Positions 1 through 11,964 of a DNA stretch of 64,000 nucleotides are shown here, one piece after another; within the stretch, counting starts at the first letter, position 1; each line of letters starts with the position of its first letter. The notes under the pieces were generated by a model that saw nothing but the letters and a program-made list of their open reading frames with translations, did not search any database and had not been told where the DNA came from. The DNA is from Neoechinorhynchus agilis. Its lineage: Eukaryota; Acanthocephala. Both the position numbers and the translations under genes were made by a program. Where the stretch lies: NCBI GenBank assembly GCA_051530055.1, contig CM121342.1, forward strand, positions 9,486,001-9,550,000. The letters run 5' to 3'.

Positions 1-1790
1 ACTCCACATACTTTATGAGAATCGCTACGCCTCTTGCGTTAAACTACTTCCTGTTCAGACTACTAATGGTTTGAATTCATTACGAATTATTGATATATTT
101 GCCATTAAGTATTGCTTTCTTGATATCCCTCAAAATATCTGTATTTGAAAAACATACTGAGGTCATTTTTACTTGCAGATATCCACTAGCCGACATTATT
201 AAAGTTCCCAATCTTTCAGAAAAGAATTAGCACGGCAAAAACCGATGTCATTTTATTCGTTCTTTAATGGGTCCTCCCTTGAAATGGGTTGTCAAATGTT
301 ACTTTCATCATTTCTGAGATACTAGATGTTTCATCATAATGAGCAAAAATGCTTATAAACTTTGTAGCGTTGAGGTACCAAAGAAGTTAGAAAACATTGT
401 TAAATTACTGGATCTATTTGGAAACCTAAACTTCGTACTGCAAATTTATTTTCAGGCTGGTTCCCATAAAAAGCGCCACTGGCACCATTCTGTTGATAAT
501 ACGGTCATGATTAATTGGTTTAGTAGAGTACACTTGGAAATACTGGTTTGATATTAAATAGCTTGCTACCGGTTATTTAACTATAGGTTTTGAATCGTTC
601 TTTCAACTGGAATAATTTTAACTTTAGATCTACTCTAATGCTTTTGTCAGTGCTTTTCGGATTTTACGGTATCATGCGTAAAGAAATTCGCTTTACTTTT
701 TCGACAATAAGCTTTTATTTGACTGAAATGTTGATTTTCTCGGTTTCTCGGAGACTTTGTGTCGAACCAGAATAGAACTTAAACCTTTCATCTTAATATA
801 GCCAGTTCCATAGTACTAAAAACTTGGGTGCGAAACAAAATTTCCATTAGTACCCTGCCTTAAGGAATTTCTGGCGCAACGTTTTAAAACCCTATGCCGT
901 AGAGAGTTCTCATTGTAGCTTCCAGCAAAATAAATAATCATGTAAATATTGCCCACAGAGAGTCGACACGATACTTATAAAAAAAATTATTGGCGCAATG
1001 TTACACAATCATTCGATTCAAACTTTAAAGCGCAAATTTCCTCACTAGTAAGCATTTTCCAAATCTTATCGATGGTATAATTTACCTTTTTTACTTACTA
1101 ATGGGTTTGAAAACTAAAGGCATTCGAATGTATGCGGCGTTGTTTAGTCAACTATTTCAGTATATACCTACCACAGTTTTCGGTTTAAGATAACCGATAG
1201 ACAAAATGGAGGTAGTATTCAGTTCGTGTCTTGATATCATTCCACAAACAAGAGTTCGTTTAAGCAGCATATCAAATGTCAAATCATAAATGTGGGTACC
1301 AGCGATCTTTAGAAAAGAATATTGATGGATACCGCTATTGGGTTTTTTGCCGATACAAAGTAGTTGCATGAACTCAAGTCTCGTAATTTCGCACAAAAAG
1401 TTTTTTTATTTATTTTTACACATTCTAAGTAGCTTAATGTTAGATTAACAGGTAGATCGAACTTCTTTTTTTGTCAAGAAGTAATAATTGATTTAATTGA
1501 GTTGTGTAGCGGATAATTGAAGTTAGCTTGGATACTTTTTCGAAATTCTATAATCCATAATCTTAGCAATATTGTAAAGATACGAAGCTAAATGTTTAAA
1601 AATACTGCTGTGAAATTACAAATGTGTAGCTAATCTTATTCGGTGAAAAGTAGTGATTGCTGGTGGGAAAGTTTTAAAATGAATTTTATTTTAAAAACGA
1701 ATTTCCTTCAACAGTCAATAAACTGAACGTTGTAGGCGATCAAACAAAAAACTGTTGCATTTTTTGACCACTGGAGACTTGACATCTTCA
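1..1790. other. No supported gene; AT-rich flank
   Basis: Only short, low-quality open frames are present, none resembling a known protein or continuing across plausible splice sites. The stretch is AT-rich and I see no RNA gene, clear repeat or mobile element in it. It may be upstream sequence of the first receptor gene. Confidence 0.5.
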
Positions 1791-1796
1791 ATGGCG

Positions 1797-2826
1797 ATGT
1801 TGAACTGTACTGATGGACTCAGTCGAACACTCATAGCAACAGCAATGTACTCTAGAGTTATAATCCAACCAATGTTTATGGTTATTGGCTTATTTGGAAA
1901 CATCCTTTTATTTAAGACTATGCGTTCCTTTTTGTATAATCGCACCTCATTTTCAATCTACTTCATGTCAGTCGCTATGATCGATATATTAGTGATTTTC
2001 GGTGCTTTTGTAACTTGGCTGGATGCTACCAAACTCGTTAACACGTACGAATTAACCGATTGCTCCTTGCCACTCTTTGTGATCTTCACAACTTCAACTC
2101 AATCGAACTGGCTTCTATTGGCTGCAAATTTAGATCGATTGCTCTCCATAATAAAAGCGAACATGTGTCGCAAATTGTTAAAAAAGACAACTGCAAAGCT
2201 CATTTGCGCTCTCATTATCCTTATTCCAGCTGCTGTGATGTTCCAATTGCCCTTTATTATACATTAAATCTTGACTCAGCCAAATGGATTGTGATCTTTC
2301 CTTTCGCTGACTCGTGTATTACAGTAATAATACTTTTGAAATAGTTGGAGCACCATGTGTCCTTGAGAAATCAGCAAGGACGTGGGGGAAAATTGGATTT
2401 CCGATTTTATACAACGGACTCTGCGTAGGAATACCCGTACTCGGGATACTTTTATCAAGCATTTATCTCTACCACACGGTGGATTCTGTGAAAAGGAAGA
2501 TTGGACATCAAATGTCGAAAGGAACAAAACGCTCAATACAAAACCTTATTCTGGTATCATTCTTCTATTTAGGAGCAACAACACCTTTTGCTTTACTTCA
2601 ATTGATTACTCCTTTCATAATCAAAAACAAAAGTAGCTGCCACTTGCAAGCCGCGTGGTTTTTTGTAAATAAAATGGCACTTCATTTGACTTTTGCTGCA
2701 TACTGTCTAAAGTTCTATATCCTATTGTTTCAAGTAAAGAAGATCAGAGTCAATATGAAGTACATTCTCCGTGGAACAAAAGGATCTTTTATGGATTCCG
2801 AAGGAAACACAACAACCAACAAATGA
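1797..2826 (+). CDS. Rhodopsin-like 7TM receptor, paralogue 1
   Basis: A seven-helix membrane receptor of about 322 residues if one short intron is removed. The start is the ATG at 1797, because all three paralogues then begin M-[LF]-N-C-T. Exon 1 carries TM1-TM4. The DRY position reads N-L-D-R-L at the end of TM3, and TM4 ends in LPFIIH. Exon 2 carries TM5-TM7. TM6 has the TTPFALLQL region and TM7 ends A-Y-C-L-K-F-Y instead of NPxxY. The two halves lie in different frames and a stop follows the last exon 1 His, so an intron is required. No GT fits. Exon ends at 2263 and 2325 keep phase and make exon 1 exactly 467 nt, as in paralogue 2. The family looks like invertebrate peptide or chemosensory class A receptors. 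The ligand is unknown. Confidence 0.75.
2264..2324 (+). other. Putative non-GT intron (TT...AG) in receptor paralogue 1
   Basis: This 61-nt interruption falls between TM4 and TM5. It starts TTAAATC and ends TTACAG. Removing it joins the frames in phase (2 nt + 1 nt). An imperfect inverted repeat, GACTCAGC against GCTGACTC (7 of 8 pairs), lies inside. The boundary comes from protein alignment with the paralogues, not from transcripts. Confidence 0.45.
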
Positions 2827-2829
2827 GTT

Positions 2830-4050
2830 TTACTTTAAACCCCTTTAAAAATAAACGAATCTGGGTACAAGCGTAGTTAATTATTCTCCAAATAGCGAAA
2901 CGGATTTAATAACATACCAAAGTCACGCTGAAAAACGGTTTGCTTTTGACAGTCATTAGATACGAAGACGAAAGCTGTCTATTTTAATCAATTTATGATC
3001 CATTCATCGGCCGACTTGAGTGTGATTACTGGGTTCAATCCAACTGATGGCTGCTTGTAACCGTTCAAGACATATTCAAAGTAAGTGGTTTGGGATGTCC
3101 AAAAGGTACCCTGAGCCTTTTGTTACTGCTCGTTTAATTTCCTCTTGATCTTATTAGTTTAAAAGAGTTTCACTCGGTTGTAAATGAGGGCCATCCATGT
3201 TAGTGTATGTGATACGCTTTAATTTATATTCCGAAAAAATGTAAGTGCACCAAATACAATTAATTGGATCGATATTCTGTTTAGAATAACTCAATAAGAT
3301 CTTAAAGGGTATATCATCGGCTAAATAATAGTTACGTATTCGAATGTTTCATTTTTAAGCATAAACATGCAACGTTTACCTCCCGGAAAATTTATATCCC
3401 CTGCGTAATTTGTCACCTTCTTTAAAATTAATGTTGCGATCTGTTCGGTGCTGAGTATATATTTTTCTGGAAAAGTAAAATTTGCAGCATTTTTCAATGA
3501 AGATCATTGGCAGCATACCAATACAATAGATGATTTGATATTAATGTTAATGCACTTACTTTAAGCTAAAAAATTATGAGTTCTTAAAAATTTAATTTTG
3601 ACAAATATACATGTTTTGTTTTTTAATATTACCACAAATCCTTTTAACTTTTTAACGTTCTTTATATAAAGAATACTTTAAAGCCACTTTGGACAATGTA
3701 ACATAGCTTAAATCAGGGAATTTTATTCGAGAAATCAAGTGATTTATCTTAAGCAAAGTCGCTTTTCGTGAGATAAACTGGGATAATATCTGAAAAAAAC
3801 GTGTTGCTTCCCTTTTTTCGAGTTCATAAAAGCTTCTGACAAATATTTGTTTAAGAAGCACACTAAGAATCTAAATGAAAACAAACTTACAAAGAGCATT
3901 ATTGCGACTTTAAATCTTTCAGGGATGACTATAAGTTAATACAACTCACATATCAAATCATCACATAATTCTACTTGCATATGATTGCAAAAAGGCACTT
4001 TGCGCCCATTTTGCTCCGTGTCATTGTCTTTTAGCTGTTTAAACACCGAG
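2830..4050. other. Intergenic spacer between receptor paralogues 1 and 2
   Basis: About 1.2 kb of AT-rich sequence with no supported coding or RNA gene. A minus-strand open frame near 3652-3861 has no recognisable features and was left out. Confidence 0.5.
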
Positions 4051-4054
4051 AAAA

Positions 4055-5065
4055 ATGCTCAACTGTACGACTCCAGCCTGCCGTACTCTCATGACCATAG
4101 CAACTTGGTCACGAATCTTAATGTTACCAATATGGATCCTCTTTGGTACTGTAGGTAACTCCTTTTTATATTTAATAATGCGATCGTCATTATATCGAAA
4201 AATGTCGTTTTCCATTTACTTCAAAGCGATAGCCTTGGTCGATACTATTGTGATTATTGGCGTGCTTGGCCGATGGCTTGAATCGATTCAAGTTATCAAT
4301 CTTAATAAACTTACGAATTGCGGAGGAATATTCTGGTTTCTCTTCAGTACAACAATTCAATCAAACTGGTTATTATTGGCAGCCAATATAGATCGACTGA
4401 TTGGAATAATAAGATATCCACTAAAGAGCAAATTTGCTAACCGGAAAACTGCTAAACTGTACAGTGCTTCAATTGTAGTAGTAGTTTTTATTCTCATGTT
4501 ACAGTGGCCGTTTATTCTACATTGAATCATGGTTCTAAAGGTTCATACTTTTTCATCTTCAAATAGAATCATGCGGTACAATTCCAAAGGCTATGAGGTG
4601 GCGGGATATCCTTGTGTCCTAATACATAAAGCTCGCTTTTACGGGAAGATTATATGGCCAATTTTGTATAACACATTAGGAGTTGGAATTCCAATGATTG
4701 GAATTATGATTACCAGTTTTTACCTCTATCTTAAAGTAGCTCGTTCGAAGAAAAGAAGTGGAGCTATTAGAAGAAAAAAGACTATGCGTTCTATTCGGAA
4801 TCTTATTTTAATTTCAATGTATCACCTTCTGGCAACAACTCCCTTTGCGATAATCCAACTGATTTCCGCTTTAATAACAAAAAGAAGCAGCTGTACTGCC
4901 CAAGCAGCTTGGATGTTTACTAATATCATGGCACTACATTTCAGTATATCAGATTATTGCCTAAAATTCTATCTTTTTATTTTGCAAGGAGACCGAGTGA
5001 GGAAAAATATAAGGCATATAATATTTGGACGATGTCTGATTGGTGAGAATGTTCACAATAAGTGA
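4055..5065 (+). CDS. Rhodopsin-like 7TM receptor, paralogue 2
   Basis: Second member of the receptor cluster, about 321 residues with one 45-nt intron removed. It starts at M-L-N-C-T (4055). TM3 ends in A-N-I-D-R-L-I-G-I, a DRY-like position with Leu for Tyr. TM4 ends in LQWPFILH. After the break come GYPCV in the second extracellular loop, TM5, TM6 (LLATTPFAIIQL) and TM7 (S-D-Y-C-L-K-F-Y). A single in-frame TGA at 4523 separates two halves in the same frame. The TGA sits at the homologous position to TAA in paralogues 1 and 3, which points to an intron and not to a random nonsense change. Two long tracts are nearly identical to paralogue 3 while the 5' part is well diverged. Likely plasma membrane; ligand unknown. 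Confidence 0.75.
4522..4566 (+). other. Putative non-GT intron (TT...AG) in receptor paralogue 2
   Basis: Forty-five nt beginning TTGAATC and ending CAAATAG. Removal keeps the frame and leaves exon 1 at 467 nt. GAATCATG occurs near both ends as a direct repeat. No GT lies between the conserved LQWPFILH codons and the stop. Confidence 0.45.
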
Positions 5066-5139
5066 AGTTACTATTAAGAATGGCGATACTGAGTTACATG
5101 AGCATGACAAATATTTTACAAAACAAATTATTCTTCCTG

Positions 5140-5905
5140 TGGCGCTTCACACCCCGAGAATCAGTCTTATTTTATAACATTTCATGGGCCATACCGCCCC
5201 TTTCAAACATCGTCATCTGAAAAACCGAAACATAGATTGCACTAGCCTATTTCCGATTGCTCTCCATGGCTCGGGATCGCAGGGTTGCCATTCCTGTAAA
5301 TCGGTGCGTTAAATGCCGCACGAACTCCGCTGCGATTGGGTATCGAGCGTTCCGCCTTACGTTGATATCCTTGATGGACAATCGCAGTGCAAAATTACCT
5401 TTTTGGCCTTCCATTGCGCCTCTAAAACCAATTTCCGCGATAGAAATCGTTCCGTGGCCAGAAACGAAGCGCCCTCAAAGTCGACGCAGTGTTGGGTGTT
5501 TTGTTCGTGATTCGAAATGGCGGAAAAATGATCGAATCGTCTGCAAGTATACTTATGTCGGGTCAGTCGTTTTTGCAAACCTTGCTTAGTTTGCCCTATA
5601 TATTGTTTTCCACACTCAAGGCACTCGATTTTGTAAACCCCACATTCTTCACCGTGGACTTCTTCCTCTTGCATAAACCGGCTAAAGAGATTCCCTTTCG
5701 ACCTTCTTATCAATGGTCGTAGTTTGTTCGTTGCCACTTCGCTGATAAAGGTGTGCGTCACGTATTTGCACGGTTCCATTGGCACACGTAAAGGATGTCG
5801 TCGTTGTTGATGGTCTCGTTAAATTCTTTTCTGCGCGACTTTGACCACCCAACATGGAAGGCCTCGCTCTCTTAGCTTTGACGATATTCTCCTCCTCTCC
5901 GCTGC
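5140..5905 (-). mobile_element. Penelope-like element remnant with GIY-YIG endonuclease
   Basis: On the minus strand this encodes the C-terminal part of a Penelope-like retroelement protein. The GIY-YIG nuclease is recognised by VYKIECLECGKQYIGQT, followed by the usual L-x-R-H-K helix and the C-terminal N-T-Q-H-x-V-D-F-E stretch. The reverse transcriptase domain is absent, so it is a truncated fossil. The plus-strand sequence just downstream (about 5140-5250) looks like the element's terminal region. Its sequence differs from the two larger Penelope-like elements in this window, so it is probably a separate lineage. Confidence 0.8.
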
Positions 5906-5952
5906 CCAACTTCGCGGGGCGTCGGATAATTTCGAGTATGTGGAGGTGGGGA

Positions 5953-6087
5953 AAAATATATATCCAAGAATCACTTTAATTGAAATATTTCCAATATTTA
6001 AAAACTTACAAGCAATAATTGACTGAAAAAGTCCAGCGTGATTGGACGAATTATTTCAATTAAAGTGATTTTTGGATATATAATTTT
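5953..6087. repeat. Fold-back (MITE-like) element
   Basis: Two arms of about 35 bp (5953-5987 and 6050-6087) are near-perfect reverse complements around a spacer of about 60 nt. Both contain TCACTTTAATTGAAAT or its complement. This is the form of a short non-coding fold-back DNA element. No target duplication was convincingly seen, and no transposase is present. Confidence 0.65.
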
Positions 6088-6249
6088 CCAATTTATCTTT
6101 AACTAAGGATAATTTCGAAATATCCCAAGGTTTGTCATTGCTTGTGAGTGTTTTATTCTCAATCGTTCCAACAAGTGAAATACCGGGGTAATATATAAAC
6201 ACGTTTTATTAGTTAATGTAAGACATGCGATCCATACACTTGCCAGCTT

Positions 6250-8912
6250 CTATCTTTGCTGAAGGTGTCTGGATGGCGGATGTTGACGGCAAGGGAGGTG
6301 GGACCTGTCTTTGAAGGGGTGTTAATGTGCGGTCGGAGGCTTTGTACAGGAGATGACCGATTGGGAGTCTTTCCTTGTTCTCCGGTTATTAAGGAAAGAT
6401 TGGGTTTGGTGGAGGAAAGATTTTTGGTAGAGGGTGGTACGAGCGAGGGGGAATAAAAAGGTTGGGGTTATGGGTAATTACGAGGGAAGAGTATTTAGAG
6501 ATGAGGGACGAAAATTGTGGAGGGGGTTGGAGAAAATGGAGTGGAGGTGGGCGCCGAGGGGAGGGAGTGAAGTCCCGCTTATTCTCGCTGCTCTCTTGTG
6601 GAAGGTTTCGAGGGAATGGAGAGCATTGGCGGAAAGGGCGAGGAAAGTGGGGAAAGCGTTTGTAAGGGTAGGAAGGATGTTAGAGAGATAAAAGTGGGCA
6701 AGGTGTTTAGGGGATACGCCGAGACGCCGGAGGAGTTAGAGGAGGTAAAGACGAGGGTTTGTTTTAGAGAGTGCAAATGAAATGTGGGCATCCCATTCAA
6801 GGTTTTCTTGTAAAATCACGCCCAGAATTCGGAGAGAAGAGGAGCGTTGGATGGGGAGAGGGAGAGGTGCAAGGATAAGGTTGCGTTTAGAAATGTGGGG
6901 GACAAGCTCAAAAGATTTAGATAAATTTAGGGAGAGGTTTAGGGTGGAGAGCGAGGAAATGAGATGGTTGAGCTCGTCCATGGTAGTGGAGACGGAGAGA
7001 GAGGGAGATGCGATGGTAATGACTGTGAGGCCATTGGCATAGAGGAGTGAGGGGATAGAGGTCATTTAGAAAAATGTCAAAGAGGAGAGAGGAAAGTCCG
7101 GCGCCTTGTTGGACTCCTTTAAATATGGGTAGAGAAGAGGAACAATAAGTTCCACATTGGATATATTGTTCGTGGTTGGAGAGGAAAGAGGAAATCCAAG
7201 CGAGTTGCCAGGTTGGGAGGCCAAAGGAAGCACATGATTGGAGAAGAAGGGAGTGATCTACCGACTCGAACGTAATGGAAATATCCAGTTGCACGAGACG
7301 GACGGTTGATGCTTTACTGGAATCTAAGCTGCGCACAAGCGTATCGTAAATGCAGAGGAGGGCATCAGAACAAGAGTAATTGGGACGGAAAGCGAATTGG
7401 GAAGGGGAGATGTTTTTGAGGAAGAAGGGAAATAGACGGGTTTTAAAACAATTTTCTAAGATTTTAGAGAAAGGTGAGAGGATAGAGATGGGACGAAAAG
7501 ATGTGGGAGAAATCCGTTTATTGTTCTTGGGTAGGGGGACGACATGGGCTTCCTTAAGACACGATGGGAAAGCGCCCAGTAGAAAGCTAAGTTTCGTTAT
7601 GTGCGTTAGAGGATCGATAAGATCCGGGGTGGTGATTCGAATGGCCCAATTTGGGATAGTCGAATTAGGGGAAGAATGGCGGGGTAGGCGTTTAAGGATC
7701 TCTAGGATTTCGAGAGGGGAAACTAAGGAAGGGCATGTATGAATGGGCGGGTCAGATAGTGAGAAGGGAAGTTGGGACAATGGAGAGGAGGTTTGGGAGG
7801 ACAGAGTTTTTTATTCATGGAGTTAAGGATTGAGAAGAGATCAGATTTGGGGAGAGATGCGAAAGGGGTGGATCTACCAAGACCAGTGACATTTTTTATT
7901 TGACGCCATTAGTTTCGATTGGGAACGGACGAGAGACGAGATGAGAAGAATAATTTGCGGGCTATGCGGATGCGTTTTGTCAGTGATGAGTAGAGGGAGG
8001 GGTAAGCGGGATTGCCTAACCGAAAAGCTTTGGTGACCTGGATTTGAAGGGTTTTTAGAAAAGGCGAGAACCATGGAGGGTCGCGGTTCGAGATTCGTAT
8101 TGTTTTGCGAGGAAAGGAGGCCTTCGTCGCAGATTCTATTAGATTTAACAAAGAGCCCATTGCAATCGAGGTGTCGGTGCCAAAGATGGTAGAGCGGTTT
8201 TGCGTGATAAGAGAATTGACACATACAGCAAAGGATTGGGAATGGTGATCACGTTTATCCCAGAAAACGTAGGGGTCGGAAAGGGATCGTTTTTGAGGCG
8301 ATGAAAGGGAGAGAAGGATGGAAAAATGGTCAGACGAGGCGATCGGGGAAGTTTGGTAGTGCACGAATATTGCCTGATGTTTGAGAAAATTTTATCAAGG
8401 CGGGAGGAGAAGCGTGTAGGGAAAGTAACGAGTTGGGAGAGATGAGAGAGCGAGGGCGGGATCGACAGTTTGTTAAAATCGCCCAATATGATTAAGTGAT
8501 CTGAGGAAGTGGAAAGTAGGTCAGTAAATAGGTGGTCTATTTGTTGAATTGCGTTGGGGATGTTTGAGGAAGGAGGGTTATAAAGGCCAGCGATAGAGAT
8601 CTCACGTTGGCCATTGCGGAGGGGGAGATGAAGTTGGATGTGAAGCAATTCAAGATCGTCGGAGATGAAAAGGTTGGGTGAAGAGCACTGGTAAGGGAGA
8701 GAGGCGCGGATGAAGATCCATATGCCTCCCCCGTTTCGGAAGTAGTTTGTGACGTGAAAAGCTTGAAAGTTTGAAAGGAAGGCAGATAATTTGCTATGGG
8801 GTGAGATCCATGTTTCCGAAATTACAAGGATATCGGCGTTTCAACAAGAGCCAACTATATGGTGCTCATCCAGTTTGAGGAAGAGGCTACGGATGTTAGA
8901 ATAAAAGATTAT
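6250..8912 (-). pseudogene. LINE-A ORF2: APE endonuclease plus reverse transcriptase
   Basis: The APE domain is seen from FYSNIRSLFLKLDE (near 8890) through RNGGGIWIFIRASLP and LGDFN (near 8490), the Mg-binding/catalytic Asp-Asn of AP endonucleases. The linker carries ISNRDPPW. RT follows with FRPISILSPFSKILE, FRPNYSCSDAL, the palm motif degraded to QLDISITFESVDH, GVQQGAGLSSLLF, and the YADD box degraded to LYANGL. The thumb region ends RILGVILQENLEWDAHI. The frame changes several times, so no intact product can be made. Confidence 0.85.
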
Positions 8913-8999
8913 TGGAAGGGATGTTTAGAAGGGACATGAGGTGTGGACACTGACGGAGAGGGTTGAAGCTTCGTAGGGAGAGAAGGGATGGGAGTTGAC

Positions 9000-10567
9000 C
9001 GGTGGGATAGTTCGGGGGTAATGGATTCGTGGGTGGACACTGTAGTGATGGGTGATTTGAGTGTAGGGACCATAAGGGTGGGAACTGAGCATGCGCGATG
9101 AACTCGGGGGGAAAGAGGATATTGGGAGTTGAAGAGGTAGTGGTAAGATGTTAGGTAGTGTGCGCTTCCAAGGTATTTTTCGCTTCGGAGGGACGAAGCG
9201 AAAATTTCCAGATTTGGTAAGGTGCGGAATAGTGGTTTTAGGTAGATGAGTGGTGTCAAGGATGAGAGGGGTTTAGGAGGAGATAATTTACGAGGCGAAG
9301 GATGCTTAACGTAGTCGTTGAAGGATGGTTGGGGTGTGTGCTTTTCACTAGAAAATCGGGGTACGGGAGAGAAGGTGGATGGTTTTGATGGGGCTGACGT
9401 TGAAACGTAATCGTAGAAGGATGGGAGGGGTTTATGGTTTTCTCTAGCAGTACGGGGTGCTAGAGAGGAGCTGAAGGATTTAGATGAGGTTGAGGAGGAA
9501 GGGGGTTCGGTTTTAATGGTGGAGCAGAGTGAGACTTAGAGTGCAGGGACGAGGTAAAGGGGGTATGAGAGATGATAGGAACGGAATTAGGGAGGGGAGA
9601 AGATTGTTGAAGAAAAGTCGAATTAGAGTGTGGAGAGGAGTCTTGGTGGGCGTCTACAGCAAAGGGTGGGTGGGCAGTGTTTAAAGGGTGAAGCGAGGGA
9701 GAAGAAAAGGTTTGGGGTGGGGAAACTGAAGATCTAAGGGTAAGGGGTTTAGGGTTTTGGGAGTGGTTAGTGTTTGAGTACTTATTGGGATGGGGGGAAA
9801 CCGGAGAACACGGTTTGAGCAAGGCGGCGCAGTACAGAAACCGCAAATAAATTTATGGCCTGCTGCCCAAGTAGTTGAGACGAATATTTGGTTGTAACCG
9901 GACAATCGTCCATGTCACAGAAAATGAGCTTGGTGGTTGGGCGCTTTGGCCTCTGCATTTTTTGCAAGTGTTTATGACGTTAGATCGTGCGACGACGTTG
10001 ATCGTGTGACGGCGTTGATGCTCACCGATTTGATTGCAATTGTTTGCGACGTTAGATCTTGTGACGGCGTTGATCGTCTGAACAAAGCAATTATTCGATG
10101 ATGTGTGACAACGAGAGTGAGAACGTTAACGACTGACGAGACAGAACGTTGACGATTGACGATCGAGACAACGTTGACGAGAGAGAATGAGAGTTTTGAC
10201 GAAAGAAAGGTTGAGAGTTTTGATGCAAGGCATTCGGTGAGAGGGTGAAAGTCAGCTGTGCAAATTTTAGATGCTGTTTTATAGGAGGTATGGGGTGGGG
10301 AAACTGAAGATGGAAGGGGTTTAGGGGTTTTGGAGTGATTAGTGTTTGAGTACTTATTGGGATGGGGGAAACCGGAAAACACGGTTCGGGATGGTGGATT
10401 GATCCTGGTGATGGGCCGTTGTTGGGCATCAGATCGAGAAAAATCTGTGTGATGGCTTCTGCTGTGATGTTCAAAGGCGTGGTAGAAGGTGATGTTTCGA
10501 GATTAACGTCGATCGGGGTCGCAAGTGCCATGTTGACAACTCCAAAAGGCATTCGATCTGGTGCCAA
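9000..10567 (-). pseudogene. LINE-A ORF1-like region with internal duplication
   Basis: Minus-strand frames rich in Pro, Ser, Asn, Thr and His, as in many LINE ORF1 proteins, lie upstream of the APE domain. I see no zinc knuckle. A segment of about 105 bp occurs twice (9712-9815 and 10287-10388; both encode PVSPxPxxxSxTxxxxTPKxLNP), so either part of ORF1 was duplicated or two truncated copies are nested. The most upstream Met is near 10567, beginning MAPDRMPFGVVNM. Confidence 0.5.
9960..10240. repeat. Short tandem/minisatellite-like repeat
   Basis: Imperfect repeats built on GACGTTAGATC, GTGACGGCGTTGATCG and AACGTTGACGA recur between the two ORF1-like copies of LINE-A. The AACGTTGACGATTGACGA motif recurs again near 10850-10880. 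Units vary in length, so no single period can be given. Confidence 0.55.
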
Positions 10568-10569
10568 TT

Positions 10570-11125
10570 TGATCAGCAGCTTAGCGCAGCAGAACCCACA
10601 GATAAAGAACGGGCAAGGTTCTGGGATGTGCGTTGGATCGATGAAGGTTGTTATAGAGCACCCTTGGCACGAGCAGGCAATCCTCTTGGAGCTTGGGTTA
10701 CGGCACTTTTACCAGCCATGAAGGTGTTTCTAATAAACTCGACGTATTGCTTGTAAGCTTTTAAATAATCAACTTGATGCCGATAATCGAATTGATGCAC
10801 GTAAAGGTGTTTATCGATTCGATACACATAGAGGTGTTTGATGAGAGAAAGAACGTTGACGATTGACGAGAAAAAGAACGTTATCCCCGGTGTGGCAAAA
10901 CTGAGAAAAAGAAAGTATATTTTCCTCGAAGATAATAATCAAAGACAGTTAAAATAATATTGAAAAAATGTTTCGAGGCACAGTAGTGACAATAGGAAAG
11001 CCAAAAATTTCTGCAATGCATTTTTTACAGTAATGAAGATCCGAAATTCTGCTAGGAAATTTTATTTCAATCGAGAACTTGTAACTTTTGCGAGCGAAAG
11101 ATTGCTTAATTTTTATTTTCAGTAC
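10570..11125. other. Gene-free stretch beside LINE-A
   Basis: No supported gene. The stretch includes a stray copy of the AACGTTGACGA minisatellite motif and otherwise AT-rich sequence. Confidence 0.45.
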
Positions 11126-11129
11126 CAAT

Positions 11130-11430
11130 AAAGACGATTAGTGGATTGTCAGCTGACTTCTCAACCGCATGTTCTCTTTTCAATTGTCGAGCAATTAACG
11201 GGGTTGAAACAAAAAAATCGAAAAATATTTCGGAGTTTTACTACTTCTTCAATATCAAGTGGGACTGAGCAAAGTCATCGTAGGTACGAGACGACCAACG
11301 TGCGATTCGTTATTGTACTTAACCAAAGGGACGAGTGGACTTCCTTACTGACTTTATTTTATTTCAGAACCTTGAAGAATGAGTGAAATATTGGTCCAAA
11401 ATAAACATTTGTTTTCAACCGCAAGTAAAT
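11130..11430. repeat. Penelope-type terminal repeat (family Rp), copy 1
   Basis: This contains the two hallmarks of a dispersed repeat family in this window. One is a GGATTGTCAGCTGACTTCTC-type end. The other is a stem-loop region reading ATATTTCGGAGTTTTACTAC on the plus strand (the reverse complement ends CCGAAATAT). Related copies lie near 17800-17950, 47760-48200 and 53095-53265. Such motifs are usual in the terminal repeats of Penelope-like elements. No coding sequence is present. Confidence 0.5.
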
Positions 11431-11950
11431 AAGAACAATCAAAGTTTGGCTTACCGATCCTTTTGAATTTTACGCGTTTTAAGCCGCGACGTGGTTTTTT
11501 GACCCTTCGATGCCGGCTGATGCAAGTCTCATATCGTCCGATTGTTCACCTATAATAATACGTTTTATTAAAGCCAAAAGAATAGAACCCATGTACCTTT
11601 GGGTCCTCGTGAACACTCGAGTTCTGATTTTTTTACATGAAGGTAGCAGTTGATTTTGGATTCTATAACAGGTCCGGTCGGGCGGAAAACTTTCCAATCA
11701 GGGTAGGAAGGTTGGTGGTTGAAAATACAAAAGGTTAGGAGAACCATGCACTCTTAGGTCCTCGACGGTTAATATGGGAATAAGCAGTCGAATGATGTCC
11801 TTTTGAATAGGAACTATCCATTCGGGGACGGTTCGTTCGGGTGAGGATGTTTTCGTTCGATTGAGAACATCTGGTAAGGTTGGAAGGTCCGTTCTCGTTG
11901 GAATTGGCGGATATTGTTTGCAGGAGCGCTTGTAAGATTAATCTTTCCTC
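11430..11950. other. Unassigned sequence between repeats
   Basis: No convincing coding or RNA gene. It may be the degenerate 3' region of LINE-B or an older repeat. I cannot assign it. Confidence 0.4.
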
Positions 11951-11964
11951 GGAATCGTTTAGGA

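Larger units (their letters stand above)
6240..10570 (-). mobile_element. Degenerate CR1/Jockey-type LINE (LINE-A)
   Basis: A minus-strand non-LTR retrotransposon of about 4 kb. From its 5' end (high coordinates) it holds a Pro/Ser/His-rich ORF1-like region (about 10567-9000), an APE endonuclease (about 8912-8150) and a reverse transcriptase (about 7780-6250). Codon bias makes the plus strand strongly purine-rich across the element, which produces many false plus-strand open frames. The same family as LINE-B at 11950-14755 by shared motifs (FYSNxRSL in APE, ISNRxPPW in the linker, FRPISIL in RT). It carries many frame breaks and the catalytic YADD is altered, so it is dead. Confidence 0.85.

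Noticed and set aside
4055-5065. Stop-codon read-through as the explanation for receptor 2
   Set aside because: It would work for copy 2 alone, but copies 1 and 3 change frame across the same gap, so removal of a segment is the simpler common explanation. Not fully excluded.
6256-7742. Several Gly/Arg/Glu-rich plus-strand open frames
   Set aside because: They are mirror images of the Pro/Ser/Leu-rich minus-strand LINE-A coding region and have no protein features of their own.
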